Assembly (NCBI RefSeq): GCF_017795745.1
Contig: NZ_CP059067.1
Location: 5,208,001 to 5,272,000 of the forward strand
DNA length: 64,000 bases
From: Rhizobacter sp. AJA081-3
GTDB lineage: Bacteria > Pseudomonadota > Gammaproteobacteria > Burkholderiales > Burkholderiaceae_C
Reading direction: 5' to 3'
In this document: positions 21,376 through 30,528 of the stretch, one piece after another
How positions within the stretch are numbered: position 1 is the first letter of the stretch
Layout: every line of letters starts with the position of its first letter
Notes under the pieces: model-generated
Database searches by the model: none
The model's input: only the letters and a program-made list of their open reading frames with translations
What the model was told of the DNA's origin: nothing
Made by a program: the position numbers and the translations under genes

Positions 21376-21839
21376 AGCGAGACGGGGCGCGTCTGCAGCT
21401 CGCGGTACCAGTCATCCTTCAGCGCCATGAAGAAGCCCTTGAGCGTCTTGGCGTGGGCGAACTCCATGCCGTAGGGCTTGTTGCGCGCGGTGACCACGGC
21501 GCCCGCCGCGAGGCGGCCCTGCTCGACCACCTGGTGCGGCACGTAGAGGTAGAACTCGCCGTCGGCACCGATGTCCTTCACGGCCTGCAGCTTCATGCGC
21601 ATGGTGCCGGGCTGCTCGGCCACGTCGGCCACTTCGATGATGCGGTAGTCGCCCTCGGCCACCGTGTTGCCCGAAGAGCTGTTGCTCGAACGCTGGATCG
21701 AGCCCGAGATGCTGCCCACGCTCTGCGATGCGGTGGACGAAGCCGACGAGGCGGACGAGGCCGGGTCGGCCCAGGCGGACGCGGCCACGCCGCAGGTGAT
21801 GAGCGCTGCGAGAGCAAGGCGGTTCGCGTGGTGGGCCAT
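21372..21839 (-). CDS. Small secreted protein of unknown function
   Basis: 155 residues with a signal peptide (1-23, ASAWA). A low-complexity Ser-rich stretch (SSASSASSTASQS) follows, then a compact domain (about 60-155) with GDYRIIEVADVAEQPG and FYLYVPHQVVEQGRL. No family recognised. It overlaps the following secreted protein gene by 4 nt, so the pair is probably co-expressed in the envelope. Confidence 0.6.
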   Translation of the reverse strand: MAHHANRLALAALITCGVAASAWADPASSASSASSTASQSVGSISGSIQRSSNSSSGNTVAEGDYRIIEVADVAEQPGTMRMKLQAVKDIGADGEFYLYVPHQVVEQGRLAAGAVVTARNKPYGMEFAHAKTLKGFFMALKDDWYRELQTRPVSL

Positions 21840-21937
21840 GAAGTCTCCTGCGTTGACGAAAAGCAGGGCAATGCTACTGCGCGAATGATGTCGGCACGTT
21901 GCCGTTTGTGACGCCTCGCTGCGGCCGCTGCAGCGGC

Positions 21938-22456
21938 TCAGTGCTCGATCCACACCGGCGTCGAGTCCAGGCGCAGCTCGTCGCAGTCTCCTGCCGCGCC
22001 CGGCCCGCCACGATCGATGACGAGGAAGTCGGTGTCGGCGTCGATGGCGATCAGCGGGTGATGCCAGGTGCCCGGTGCGTAGTTGACGCCCTGGCCCGGC
22101 GCCGCGACGAAGCAGCGCAGCAGCGCCGGGTAGGGCTGCGGCCCCGGCGGTGCGACGACGACGAGAAAACGGCGCGGCACCAGCGCCACGAAGGCCTGGC
22201 TGCCCAGTGGGTGGCGCTCCATCAGGCTCAGGCGCAGCGGCAGCGGCCGGGCCTTCGCGCGGAAGATGCTCAGCAGCGGGTGGCCGCCCTCGCGGGCGGT
22301 GTCGATGCGCGCCAGATCGTTGAAGCGTTGTGCCCAGCCCTCGTTGATCGTGTAGGGCGAAGCGCGGTCGGTGGCCTCGATGACGTCGCCGAAAGTCTGG
22401 AAGCGATGCGCTTCCAGCGGCTCGATCGGCAGCACGCGGCGGGTGGGGTCGGTCAT
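21938..22456 (-). CDS. allA: Ureidoglycolate lyase AllA
   Basis: 172 residues. Family features include the N-terminal LTP-like start, FGDVIE, the MERHPLGSQAF motif (78-88), and the C-terminal YAPGTWHHPL stretch of the cupin-like core. The enzyme splits ureidoglycolate into glyoxylate and urea in allantoin/purine breakdown. It lies 10 bp after the RpiR-type regulator gene in a leftward catabolic run. Confidence 0.88.
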   Translation of the reverse strand: MTDPTRRVLPIEPLEAHRFQTFGDVIEATDRASPYTINEGWAQRFNDLARIDTAREGGHPLLSIFRAKARPLPLRLSLMERHPLGSQAFVALVPRRFLVVVAPPGPQPYPALLRCFVAAPGQGVNYAPGTWHHPLIAIDADTDFLVIDRGGPGAAGDCDELRLDSTPVWIEH

Positions 22457-22466
22457 GGCGGTGGCC

Positions 22467-23330
22467 TCAGCAGTCGATGTCGTCGAGCGCGCCTGCCTGG
22501 CCGCCGCGGCGGTCGCGGAAGGCCAGGCCCATGGCCAGCGTCTGCGCCAGGCACATCGCCGAGGTCAGAGAGCGGAAGCCGAGCAGCCCGGCATCGTTCA
22601 CGGCCAGCACCAGCTCGGCGCCGCGCGCCACCGGGCTGAGCACGCCGTCGGTGATGGCCAGCCGCTTCGCGCCGGCGCGTTGTACCTGCTCGCAGACCTG
22701 CAGCGTGTCGGCCGCGTAGGGCGGGAAGCTGATCGCGATCAGCAGGTCGCTCGGGCCGACCGCGCCGGCCTGCTCGGCGATCGCGCCGCCCAGGCCGGTG
22801 ATCTGCACGCTTGGCCGGCCGACGCGGTTCAGCGCATAGGCCAGGTACGCGGCCACCGCGTACGAGCGGCGCAGGCCGAGCACGTGCACCAGGCGTGCCC
22901 GGCGGATCATGCGGATCGCGCGGTCGAGGTCGAGGCTGCCGGCATCGTCGCGCAGGTGCTCCAGCGACACCATGTTGGCCTGGCTGAAGGCGCGCAGCAC
23001 CTCGGTCGGGTCGCTCGGGTCCTCGATGGCCAGCTCGCCGCCGAAATGTCGGATGCGCTCGCGAAAGCTCGGCGCCGCGGCGCGCTGCAGCGGCGCGAGG
23101 AACAGGCGCTGCAGTTCACCGTAGCCCGAGAAGCCGAGCGACTGCGCCATGCGGATGAAGGCCGAGGCGGCGATGCCCGAGGCCTGCGCGACCGCGGCCA
23201 CCGGCTGCAGCGCGATGTCGTTGGGGTGCTCCAGCGCGTACTGCGCCGCGGCGCGGGCGCGCGGCGTCAGGCTGTCGCTGGCCAGGCCGATGGCGTCGCG
23301 CAGCTGATCGAGCGTGGCAGGTTTGTCCAT
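22467..23330 (-). CDS. MurR/RpiR family transcriptional regulator
   Basis: 287 residues: N-terminal RpiR helix-turn-helix (about 1-80; PVAAVAQASGIAASAFIRMAQ) and C-terminal SIS domain (about 125-260; VHVLGLRRSYAVA, LLIAISFPPYAADT). Such regulators bind sugar phosphates or related small ligands; the SIS fold here may bind a ureide or hydantoin intermediate, by context only. A GTG one codon upstream (23333) is an alternative start. Probable local regulator of the hydantoinase/AllA genes. Confidence 0.85.
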   Translation of the reverse strand: MDKPATLDQLRDAIGLASDSLTPRARAAAQYALEHPNDIALQPVAAVAQASGIAASAFIRMAQSLGFSGYGELQRLFLAPLQRAAAPSFRERIRHFGGELAIEDPSDPTEVLRAFSQANMVSLEHLRDDAGSLDLDRAIRMIRRARLVHVLGLRRSYAVAAYLAYALNRVGRPSVQITGLGGAIAEQAGAVGPSDLLIAISFPPYAADTLQVCEQVQRAGAKRLAITDGVLSPVARGAELVLAVNDAGLLGFRSLTSAMCLAQTLAMGLAFRDRRGGQAGALDDIDC

Positions 23331-23361
23331 CACGCCATGCTAGAGGGACGGCCGCGCCGGC

Positions 23362-24774
23362 TCAGAACGCGCGGACCTCGCCGCGTGGCACGAAGCGGCC
23401 CATGCCCTCGCGGCCGTGCCAGTCGGGGCCGTCGACGATCAGCTCGCCGCGCAGGAACACCTTCTCGACCTTGCCGCGCAGCGTGCGGCCCTCGAGCAGC
23501 GTGTAGTCGCAGTTGGAGTGCAGGTCCTTCGCGCGGATGGTCTGTGTGGCGGCGGGGTCGAACAGCACCACGTCGGCATCGCTGCCCACCGCGATCGTGC
23601 CCTTCTTCGGGAACAGGCCGAACAGCTTGGCCGGCGTGGTGGAGGTGAGCTCGACGAAGCGGTTCAGCGACAGCTTGCCCTGCATCACGCCGATGTCGAA
23701 CAGGCTGGCCAGCCGCGTCTCGATGCCCGGCGCGCCATTGGGGATGAGCGAGAAGTCGTCCTTGCCGCGCTGCTTCTGCAGCCGGTAGCCGAGGTGGCCT
23801 TCCTTCATGCAGAAGGGGCAGTGGTCGGTGGCGATCACCTGCAGGTCGTCGTAGCGCAGCGCGCGCCACAGGTGCTTCTGGTCGTCGGGCGTGCGCAGCG
23901 GCGGCGTCATCACGTACTTGGCGATCTCGAAGTCGTCGCTCGAGTACACCGAGTCGTCGAACAGCAGGTAGTGCGGGCAGGTCTCGGCGAACACCGGGAT
24001 GCCCTCGTCGCGCGCCGCGACGATGTGCTTGAGCGCCTGGTTCGAGGACACGTGCACGAAGTAGATCGGCGCGTTGGCCAGCTCCGCCAGGCGGATGCCG
24101 CGGTGCGTGGCCTCACCCTCCATGATCGCCGGGCGCGTCATCGCGTGGTAGCGCGGCGAGGTGTGGCCGGCCTCCAGCGCCTCCTTGATGAGCAGGTCGA
24201 TCACCGTGCCGTTCTCGGCGTGCAGCGCGACCATGCCGCCATCGGCGCCCACCTGGCGCAGCATCTGGAAGATCGCCGCGTCGTCGGCCATCATCACGCC
24301 GGGGTAGGCCATGAACATCTTGAAGCTGGTCACGCCCTCGTGGCGCATCGCATGGCGCGTGTCGGCCAGCACCTGCGCGTCGACGCGGGTGACGATGCAG
24401 TGCAGGCTGTAGTCGATGTTCACCTGCGGCTCGGCGCTGCGCTGCGCGCGCGCGATGGCGCCGAGCACCGAGTCCTGCGCCGTCTGCAGGGCGAAGTCGA
24501 CCACCGTGGTGGTACCGCCGAAGGCTGCCGCCTTGGTGCCGCTGGCGAAGGTGTCGCAGGTGATCGTCGGGCCGATCACGTTCTCCATGTGCACGTGGGT
24601 GTCCACGCCGCCGGGCAGCACGTACAGGTCGGTGGCGTCGACCACCTTCACGTCCGGGCCGACCTCCAGCGCCGTGCCGATGGCGCGCACCACGCCGTCG
24701 CGCATGAGCACGTCGGCGACGTAGTCGTCGCTCGCGGTGATGACGCGGCCGTTGCGGATCAATGTCGAGCTCAT
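23362..24774 (-). CDS. Dihydropyrimidinase / D-hydantoinase
   Basis: Cyclic amidohydrolase, 470 residues. Metal ligands visible are HVHME (about 60) and the carbamylated lysine in TSFKMFMAYPG (about 150), followed by later His residues (ALHAENG, YFVHVS) and the Asp in IATDHCPF. Substrates are dihydropyrimidines or 5-substituted hydantoins; the ureide-related AllA next door also allows an allantoin-like compound. The start overlaps the upstream PLP enzyme stop by 4 nt. Confidence 0.9.
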   Translation of the reverse strand: MSSTLIRNGRVITASDDYVADVLMRDGVVRAIGTALEVGPDVKVVDATDLYVLPGGVDTHVHMENVIGPTITCDTFASGTKAAAFGGTTTVVDFALQTAQDSVLGAIARAQRSAEPQVNIDYSLHCIVTRVDAQVLADTRHAMRHEGVTSFKMFMAYPGVMMADDAAIFQMLRQVGADGGMVALHAENGTVIDLLIKEALEAGHTSPRYHAMTRPAIMEGEATHRGIRLAELANAPIYFVHVSSNQALKHIVAARDEGIPVFAETCPHYLLFDDSVYSSDDFEIAKYVMTPPLRTPDDQKHLWRALRYDDLQVIATDHCPFCMKEGHLGYRLQKQRGKDDFSLIPNGAPGIETRLASLFDIGVMQGKLSLNRFVELTSTTPAKLFGLFPKKGTIAVGSDADVVLFDPAATQTIRAKDLHSNCDYTLLEGRTLRGKVEKVFLRGELIVDGPDWHGREGMGRFVPRGEVRAF

Positions 24775-26000
24775 GCGATCACCTCCTCGAAAGCGCGGAT
24801 CAGCCGGTCGATCTCGGCCTCGGTGTTGTAGTGCGCCATCGACACGCGCACCACGCCGCTGTGACCCTGCAGGCCGAGCGACTCGATGAGGCGTCTGGCG
24901 TAGAAATCGCCGAAGCGGATGCCGATGCCGTGGCCGTCGACATGGCGCACGATGGATTCGCTGGGCGTGTTCGCGACGACGAAGCTGATGGTCGGCACGC
25001 GCTGGCCGTCGGTGGCGGACGGCCGGCCGATGATGCGCACCGACTTGCGCCCGCGCAGCCAGCCGAGCAGCCGCTCGGCGAGGCGGTCCTCGTGCGCTGC
25101 GAAGGCGTCGAAGGCGGCCTGCATGCGCTGGCGCGGCGTGCCGGTGGCTCCCAGCGCGGTGCCGGTGTCGCACAGGTACTCGTGGATGCCGATGCATCCA
25201 TACGAGAGCTCGTAGTTCACGTTGCCCGGCTGCAGCTTGTAGGGGATGACCTCGGGGCCGATGAAGAAGTGGTTCAGGCTGGGCAGCGAGAGCAGCAGCT
25301 CGCGCCTGCCCCACATCACCGCGTAGTGCGGGCCGAACACCTTGTAGAAGCTGAACACCACCACGTCGGCGCCGCAGGCCTGCACGTCGACGAGGCGGTG
25401 TGGCGCGTAGGCCACCGCGTCGACGCAGACGCGCCCGCCGGCGGCATGCACGCGGCGCGACACTTCCTCGACCGGGTTGACGGTGCCGAGGATGTTCGAG
25501 GCGTGCGTCATCGCCAGCCAGGTGGTGCGCGGCGAGAGCAGGCGGTCGAGGTCGGCGAGTTCGAGCGCGAGGCTGTCGCGATTGACCTCCCACACCTTGA
25601 TCACCGCGCCGGCCTGCGCCAGGCGCATCCAGCCGCCGATGTTGGCCTCGTGGTCGCTGTTGGTGACGATGATCTCGTCGCCGGGTTTCACGCCGGGCAG
25701 CAGCGCCTGCGTGAGGATGAACATCAGCGCCGTGGTGGCGCCGCCCATCACCACCTCGTCGTCGTGCGGCGCGTTGATCAGCTCGGCGACGGCGCGGCGC
25801 GCGGCCAGCACCTTCTCGCCGGCGCGCTGCGAAGCGGCGTAGCTGGCACCGAGCTGCACGCTGCTGGTGAGCAGGTAGTCGCGCACGCGGTCGGCCACGC
25901 GCTTGAGCACTTGCGAGCCGCCGGCGTTGTCGAGGAAGACGGTGTCGCTGGCGAGGGCGGGGAACTCGGCGCGGATGCGCTCTAGGTTGAGTGCGGTCAT
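24771..26000 (-). CDS. Class V aminotransferase / cysteine desulfurase-like PLP enzyme
   Basis: 409 residues, fold type I PLP enzyme. Features include FLDNAGGSQ near the N-terminus, THASNILGTVNP, the VDAVAYAPH region and the PLP lysine in FSFYKVFGPHYA (about 225-235). It matches the cysteine-desulfurase-like subgroup without a clear mobile persulfide-Cys loop, so sulfur transfer is doubtful. Coupling to hydantoinase suggests action on an amino acid or carbamoyl amino acid product of that pathway. Confidence 0.8.
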   Translation of the reverse strand: MTALNLERIRAEFPALASDTVFLDNAGGSQVLKRVADRVRDYLLTSSVQLGASYAASQRAGEKVLAARRAVAELINAPHDDEVVMGGATTALMFILTQALLPGVKPGDEIIVTNSDHEANIGGWMRLAQAGAVIKVWEVNRDSLALELADLDRLLSPRTTWLAMTHASNILGTVNPVEEVSRRVHAAGGRVCVDAVAYAPHRLVDVQACGADVVVFSFYKVFGPHYAVMWGRRELLLSLPSLNHFFIGPEVIPYKLQPGNVNYELSYGCIGIHEYLCDTGTALGATGTPRQRMQAAFDAFAAHEDRLAERLLGWLRGRKSVRIIGRPSATDGQRVPTISFVVANTPSESIVRHVDGHGIGIRFGDFYARRLIESLGLQGHSGVVRVSMAHYNTEAEIDRLIRAFEEVIA

Positions 26001-26080
26001 GTTGGGGTTTGGCTTCTTGCCGATCGATGTGAGGTTCGAGCGTCGCGGCAGGCGCTGCCCGCAGGGGGCTCATGCTGTGG

Positions 26081-26520
26081 CGGTCGGCCTTGCAGGCCGA
26101 CTCCACTGCGATGCTCGCGCCGGGGTCGTGCCGCAGAACTCACTACGCGACCTGCGGTCGCTGCGTTCAGACAGCCGCGGCAAGTCAGTTCACGAAGCGC
26201 GCTTACGCGCGCCGACCCCGGCGCTGTGCTTCTCGTCGCCACAGAAATCGCCCCCCGCGGACACCGCCTGCCGCGAAGTCCACCACTGGTTCTCTTCCAT
26301 CGGCACGCCACCACCGGTTCAGCAAAGGCGCGCTCGGGCAGGCGAAGGCGCGCCTCTGAGGTGCCGAGAAGCGCAGGGCTCGTGGCCGCGCGCGCAGCGC
26401 GCTTCGTCTTCTGACTCGTCGACGCTGTCCGAACGCAGCGACCGCAGGGAGCGAAGTGAGTTCGGCGACGGGGCCGCGAGACCGAGCATCGCAGGGGAGT
26501 CGGTGCGCAGCGCCGACCGC
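26081..26520. repeat. Long imperfect inverted repeat (arms about 160 bp)
   Basis: The left arm (26081-26240) and the reverse complement of the right arm (26360-26520) align closely by eye. Shared words are CTGCGATGCTCG, CCTGCGGTCGCTGCGTTC, ACGAAGCGCGCT and TGCTTCTCG or TGCGCTTCTCG. Arms are separated by about 120 bp. It could form a very large hairpin or represent two opposed copies of a dispersed repeat. No transposase is present. Confidence 0.75.
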
Positions 26521-26560
26521 CGAGGCGAAGCGCCGTAGCCTGCCCGGGCGCGCCTTTGCC
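26321..26560. repeat. Second inverted repeat nested across the first
   Basis: AGCAAAGGCGCGCTCGGGCA-GGC (26321-26343) and the reverse complement of 26538-26560 match at 21 of 23 positions. The pair brackets the right arm of the larger repeat, so the right arm lies within a composite element. Confidence 0.7.
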
Positions 26561-26610
26561 GCACACCTCGCCAACGACCGGTACGCACGAAGGCAAAGTC
26601 ATCCCCATCC

Positions 26611-27345
26611 TCAGTGCTGAAGGATCGCCTGCAGAAACGCCTGCGTCCGCGCCTCTCGCGGTGCCCCGAAGAACTGCTCGGGCGGCGCCTGCTCCACCAC
26701 CACGCCGGCCTCCATGAACACCACGCGGTCGGCCACGCGCCGCGCGAATCCCATCTCGTGCGTCACGATCACCATCGTCACGCCGGTGTGCGCCAGCGCC
26801 TGCATCACGGCCAGCACCTCGCCGACCATCTCGGGGTCGAGTGCTGAGGTGGGCTCATCGAACAGCAGCACCTTGGGCTCCATCGCCAGCGCGCGCGCGA
26901 TCGCCACGCGCTGCTGCTGGCCGCCGGAGAGCTGCCCTGGCAGCTTGTCGCAGTGGTCGGCCAGGCCGACCTTGACGAGCAACGCGCGGGCACGTTCGTC
27001 GGCTTGCGCCCGCGGCATGCCGCGCACGCGCAGCGGCCCGAGCGCCACGTTGTGCAGCGCGCTCAGATGCGGGAACAGGTTGAAGCTCTGGAACACCATG
27101 CCCACTTCGGCGCGCACCTTGACCAGCGCCTTGCCGCGCACCACCTTCTCGCCGTCCACGCGCACCTCGCCGCGCTGGTAGTCCTCGAGCAGGTTGATGC
27201 AGCGGATCAGCGTCGACTTGCCCGAGCCCGAGGGCCCCACGACGACCACCACCTCGCCGTGCGCGATGCTCAGGTCGACGCCCTTGAGCGCATGGAAGCT
27301 GCCGTAGTGCTTGTGCAGCCCGGCGATCTCGACGACGGCGCTCAT
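26611..27345 (-). CDS. Polar amino-acid ABC transporter ATP-binding protein
   Basis: 244 residues. Walker [10 protein letters not shown], signature LSGGQQQR and Walker [14 protein letters not shown] mark a GlnQ/HisP-type ATPase. It energises the permease encoded just upstream, overlapping it by 4 nt. The substrate is unknown; the adjacent catabolic genes suggest an amino acid or ureide. Confidence 0.9.
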   Translation of the reverse strand: MSAVVEIAGLHKHYGSFHALKGVDLSIAHGEVVVVVGPSGSGKSTLIRCINLLEDYQRGEVRVDGEKVVRGKALVKVRAEVGMVFQSFNLFPHLSALHNVALGPLRVRGMPRAQADERARALLVKVGLADHCDKLPGQLSGGQQQRVAIARALAMEPKVLLFDEPTSALDPEMVGEVLAVMQALAHTGVTMVIVTHEMGFARRVADRVVFMEAGVVVEQAPPEQFFGAPREARTQAFLQAILQH

Positions 27346-28013
27346 CGCGTGGCCTCGCGGTGCCGCGCCTCGAAGTGGCCGACCAGCCGCACCAGCGGCA
27401 GCAGCAGCGCGAGATACAGCAGCGCCGCGCCGATCAAGGGCGTCGGGTTGGCGGCGAGCGCCTGCGCCTGCGTGGCCTGCTTGAGCAGGTCGGGCATGGC
27501 CACCACCGAGGCCAGCGCCGTGTCCTTCAGCACGTTGATGCAGTTGCTCGTCAGCGGCGGCGTGACGATGCGCAGCGCCTGCGGCAGCACCACGTCGCGC
27601 ATGGTGTTCAGGAAGCCCAGGCCGATCGCCTCGGCCGCCTCGAACTGCCCTTTCGGAATCGCCTCGATGCCGGCGCGGAAGATCTCCGCCGTGTACGCGC
27701 AGGACACCAGCGACAGCGCCGTGGCCGCCGCCGCGAACGACGACAGCCGAACGCCGACGAAGGGCAGCGCGTAGTACACGAGCACCAGCAGCACCAGCAG
27801 CGGGATGGAGCGGAACACGTCAATGTAGACACGCGCCGCCGCGCGCAGCGGTGCCACGCCGTACAGCCGCAGCAGCGCCATCAGCAGCCCGCTGACCATG
27901 CCCGCGACGATGCTCACCAGACCCAGCAGCACCGTGACCCCCAGCCCCTCGAACAGCAGCGGCAGCGCATCGCGCAGCACGCGCCAGTTGAAGAAGGTGG
28001 TGATCAGGTCCAC
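27342..28013 (-). CDS. Polar amino-acid ABC transporter permease
   Basis: 223 residues with about five membrane segments, HisM/GlnP family. The conserved cytoplasmic loop is [25 protein letters not shown] start is used. A single permease gene suggests a homodimeric channel. It is the middle gene of a three-gene transporter operon. Confidence 0.9.
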   Translation of the reverse strand: MDLITTFFNWRVLRDALPLLFEGLGVTVLLGLVSIVAGMVSGLLMALLRLYGVAPLRAAARVYIDVFRSIPLLVLLVLVYYALPFVGVRLSSFAAAATALSLVSCAYTAEIFRAGIEAIPKGQFEAAEAIGLGFLNTMRDVVLPQALRIVTPPLTSNCINVLKDTALASVVAMPDLLKQATQAQALAANPTPLIGAALLYLALLLPLVRLVGHFEARHREATR

Positions 28014-28048
28014 GGGCTGGGGCGGGCGCTCTGCGCGGGCTCAGTGCC

Positions 28049-28828
28049 CTACTTCGGCATGTCCAGCACCTTCACCGTGGCGCCATCGGCCGGCGGCATG
28101 CTGCCGAACCACTTCTGGTGCGTCTTGGCGATGAAGCCTTCCTTCTTCAGCGTGGTCAGCGCGTCGTTGACCTTGGCGGCGTCGGCGAAGTTCTTCGCGA
28201 ACATGAACGAGTAGCGCTCGCCGGTCGGAATGCGGCCGGCCACGCGATACTGCGGCTTGTCCTTGATGTAGTACTCGACGGCCGGGATGTCGCTGATGTA
28301 GCCGTCGATGCGGCCGGCGGCCAGGTCGAGCATCGCCGGGGCCAGGCCCTCGTAGCGCGAGATCTTGGCGATCTTGTACTTGCCGGTGTTCTCGGTGGCC
28401 CAGATGTCGCCGGTCGAGGCGGTGTCCACGCCGACCGTCTTGCCCGAGAGGTCTTCGAGCTTGTTGATTGGGCTGGCCTTGAGCACCGACAGCGACTGGT
28501 CGCTGTCGTAGTAGGGCTGCGCGAAGGCCAGCGTCTCCAGGCGCTTGGGCGTGATGGTGATCGACGAGATCGCGATCTGGATGCGGCCCGACAGCACCGC
28601 CGGGAACAGGCCGTTGAACGGGATGTTCTCGATCTTCACCGTGTTGCCGGTGCGCTTGGCCACCTCGTTGACGAGGTCGATCTCGAAGCCGACGAACTTG
28701 CCCTGCGCGTCCTGGAACTCCCACGGCACGTTGCCGATGTTGGCGCCGACGGTCCATTCGGCGGCAAGGGCAGGTGCCGCCATGGTGGCGGCGAGCGCGA
28801 AGACGGCGGCGAATCTGCGGAACTTCAT
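28049..28828 (-). CDS. Periplasmic amino-acid-type substrate-binding protein
   Basis: 259 residues with signal peptide (about 1-22, APALAA). The mature part shows the family 3 solute-binding pattern: PWEFQDAQGKFVGFEIDL early, then RIQIAISSITITPKR and a hinge near SGKTVGVDTAST. ATG 28828 has AGGAG upstream; the frame continues 5' without similarity. First gene of the transporter operon, 35 bp before the permease. Confidence 0.9.
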   Translation of the reverse strand: MKFRRFAAVFALAATMAAPALAAEWTVGANIGNVPWEFQDAQGKFVGFEIDLVNEVAKRTGNTVKIENIPFNGLFPAVLSGRIQIAISSITITPKRLETLAFAQPYYDSDQSLSVLKASPINKLEDLSGKTVGVDTASTGDIWATENTGKYKIAKISRYEGLAPAMLDLAAGRIDGYISDIPAVEYYIKDKPQYRVAGRIPTGERYSFMFAKNFADAAKVNDALTTLKKEGFIAKTHQKWFGSMPPADGATVKVLDMPK

Positions 28829-29027
28829 AGGTGCGACTCCTGGGGGGTGAGGGCGCGGCACGCAGCGTGCCGATCGAAGGGCCATCCTAGGAGATTGGAG
28901 CAAACAGTTCAAGAGAAAGTCGCAGTGAAGCATTTACACCAACGCGGTGCGGCGCCGGCCGTGCTGGTGCACGCGCCGCACCATCCCGAGCCGAAGGCTG
29001 TCATCGCATAGCATCGGCGCCGTGGTG

Positions 29028-29960
29028 ATGTCGCGCCCCTTCCTGATGCGCCTGGCCGGACTCGCCGTGCTCGCGGCGCTGCTGTCGGCCTGCGGCTCGG
29101 GCCCGAAGACGCGGCCGGGCCGCGACGGCCCCGAGGCGAACCCGCCCTCGCGCCTGTCGGAGGTGCCCGACGCCGAGCCGAGGATCGAGCCGATCCGCAA
29201 CGGCGGGCCGAACAAGCCCTACGAGGTGCTGGGCCAGAACTACACGCCGATGACGCAGGACCGGAACTTCAGCGAGCGCGGCCTGGCGTCCTGGTACGGC
29301 AGGAAGTTCCATGGCCGACGCACCGCCAGCGGCGAGGTCTACGACATGTACGCGATGACGGCGGCGCACCCGACGCTGCCGCTGCCGAGCTACGCGCGCA
29401 TCCGCAACCCGGCCAACGGCCGTGAGGTGATCGTGCGCGTCAACGATCGCGGGCCCTTCCACAAGGGCCGCATCGTCGACCTGAGCTACACCGCGGCGCT
29501 CAAGCTCGACCTGTTGCGCGGCGTGGCTCCGGTGGAGCTGGAGCGCATCACCTTCGCGGAGATCCGCAGCGGTGCATGGCGGCGCGACGGGGCGCCGACG
29601 GCCGTGGCCCGTGCACCGGCGCCAGAGCCGGTGCCGGCCGCCCCGCTGGACGTGGCACCACCTCCAGTGGCGCCGCCGGAGTCCGAAGGCGACGGCACCC
29701 CCTTGCGGCCACTGGCCAGCGCACCGCGCGGCTTCTGGATCCAGCTCGGCGCCTTCCGCCAGCGCGACGGCGCGGAGAGCTTCCAGCGCCGCGTCGCCGA
29801 CGAGCTCGACTGGCTGTCGCCGCAGCTCGCCGTGTTCGTCGACACGCCACTGTTCAGGCTGCAGGCCGGGCCCTACGCGAGCCGCGAGGAAGCCAGGGCC
29901 GGCGCCGAGCGGGTGCGCGAGGCGCTGCAGCTCGTGCCAGTGATCGTCGAACGCAAGTGA
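29028..29960 (+). CDS. rlpA: RlpA lipoprotein (septal peptidoglycan transglycosylase family)
   Basis: 310 residues. Lipoprotein signal with lipobox LLSAC (C at about 22). The RlpA double-psi beta-barrel occupies about 85-180 (GLASWYGRKFHGRRTASGE, RVNDRGPF), with the conserved Glu/Asp of the lytic site. A Pro/Ala-rich linker and a C-terminal SPOR domain (about 235-308; FWIQLGAF...LQAGPYAS) follow, which bind denuded septal glycan. Upstream lies a 199-bp divergent gap to the transporter operon. Confidence 0.92.
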   Translation: MSRPFLMRLAGLAVLAALLSACGSGPKTRPGRDGPEANPPSRLSEVPDAEPRIEPIRNGGPNKPYEVLGQNYTPMTQDRNFSERGLASWYGRKFHGRRTASGEVYDMYAMTAAHPTLPLPSYARIRNPANGREVIVRVNDRGPFHKGRIVDLSYTAALKLDLLRGVAPVELERITFAEIRSGAWRRDGAPTAVARAPAPEPVPAAPLDVAPPPVAPPESEGDGTPLRPLASAPRGFWIQLGAFRQRDGAESFQRRVADELDWLSPQLAVFVDTPLFRLQAGPYASREEARAGAERVREALQLVPVIVERK

Positions 29961-29963
29961 CGG

Positions 29964-30488
29964 CTACTTCTTCTGCGCGAAGTGTTCGTCGTAGCGGTGC
30001 ACGAAGTCCTTGCTCGCGAGGGGCAGGTGGCAGGCGCGGCAGGTCGCCGGGTCTTCGGGCCCCTTCTGTCCGCTGGCCAGGTAGCTCGCGTAGACCCAGT
30101 TGCCGTTGCGCAGCGACTCGGCGGCGCCCTGTCCCCAGCCGGCGTTCTTGCCCATCACGAACACGCGCAGCAGCTCGGCCTTGACGAGCTTGCCGTCGGC
30201 GCCGGTGGCCAGCGAGCCGTCGGGATTGGCCTTGGCGGCGTAGTTCTCCATCACGAAGACCGTGCCGTTGCCGAAGCCCGCCGCGACGCTGCCGGCGGCG
30301 CCGGTCGGATTCATGTAGATCTCGCGCACCTGCTTGGCATCGGGGCGCTGGACGGCGCTGAGGAACTTGGGCCACGACTTGTAGTCGGCGGGCACGGCGA
30401 GTTCGCCGTCGTTCAGCGCCTTGGGGCCGGTGGCGCACCCAGCCACGAGCGCGGCGCCGGCGAGCGAGAGAAGGAGGTTGCGGTACAT
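29964..30488 (-). CDS. Cytochrome P460 family lipoprotein
   Basis: 174 residues with lipobox LVAGC. The C-terminal CRACH is a c-type heme motif, and the upstream segment (KSWPKFLSAVQRPDAKQVREIYMNP) fits the P460 family, whose members oxidise hydroxylamine or bind NO. The crosslinking lysine cannot be assigned by eye. Convergent with rlpA, with 3 bp between. Possible role in detoxifying nitrogen oxides is inference. Confidence 0.8.
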   Translation of the reverse strand: MYRNLLLSLAGAALVAGCATGPKALNDGELAVPADYKSWPKFLSAVQRPDAKQVREIYMNPTGAAGSVAAGFGNGTVFVMENYAAKANPDGSLATGADGKLVKAELLRVFVMGKNAGWGQGAAESLRNGNWVYASYLASGQKGPEDPATCRACHLPLASKDFVHRYDEHFAQKK

Positions 30489-30528
30489 CGATGAACTCCC
30501 ATCGGGGCGGCGTCGATCTTGACGCCGG

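Larger units (their letters stand above)
26001..26610. other. 610-bp non-coding block with nested inverted repeats
   Basis: No credible gene. The frames open on both strands encode Arg/Ser/Leu-rich low-complexity peptides that mirror each other, as expected of inverted repeats. The block separates the ABC transporter operon from the hydantoinase operon. Details are in the two repeat entries. Confidence 0.75.

Noticed and set aside
26003-26608. Several 60-210 codon frames in the gap before the hydantoinase operon
   Set aside because: They are repeat-derived, mirror each other on the two strands, and lack ribosome sites.
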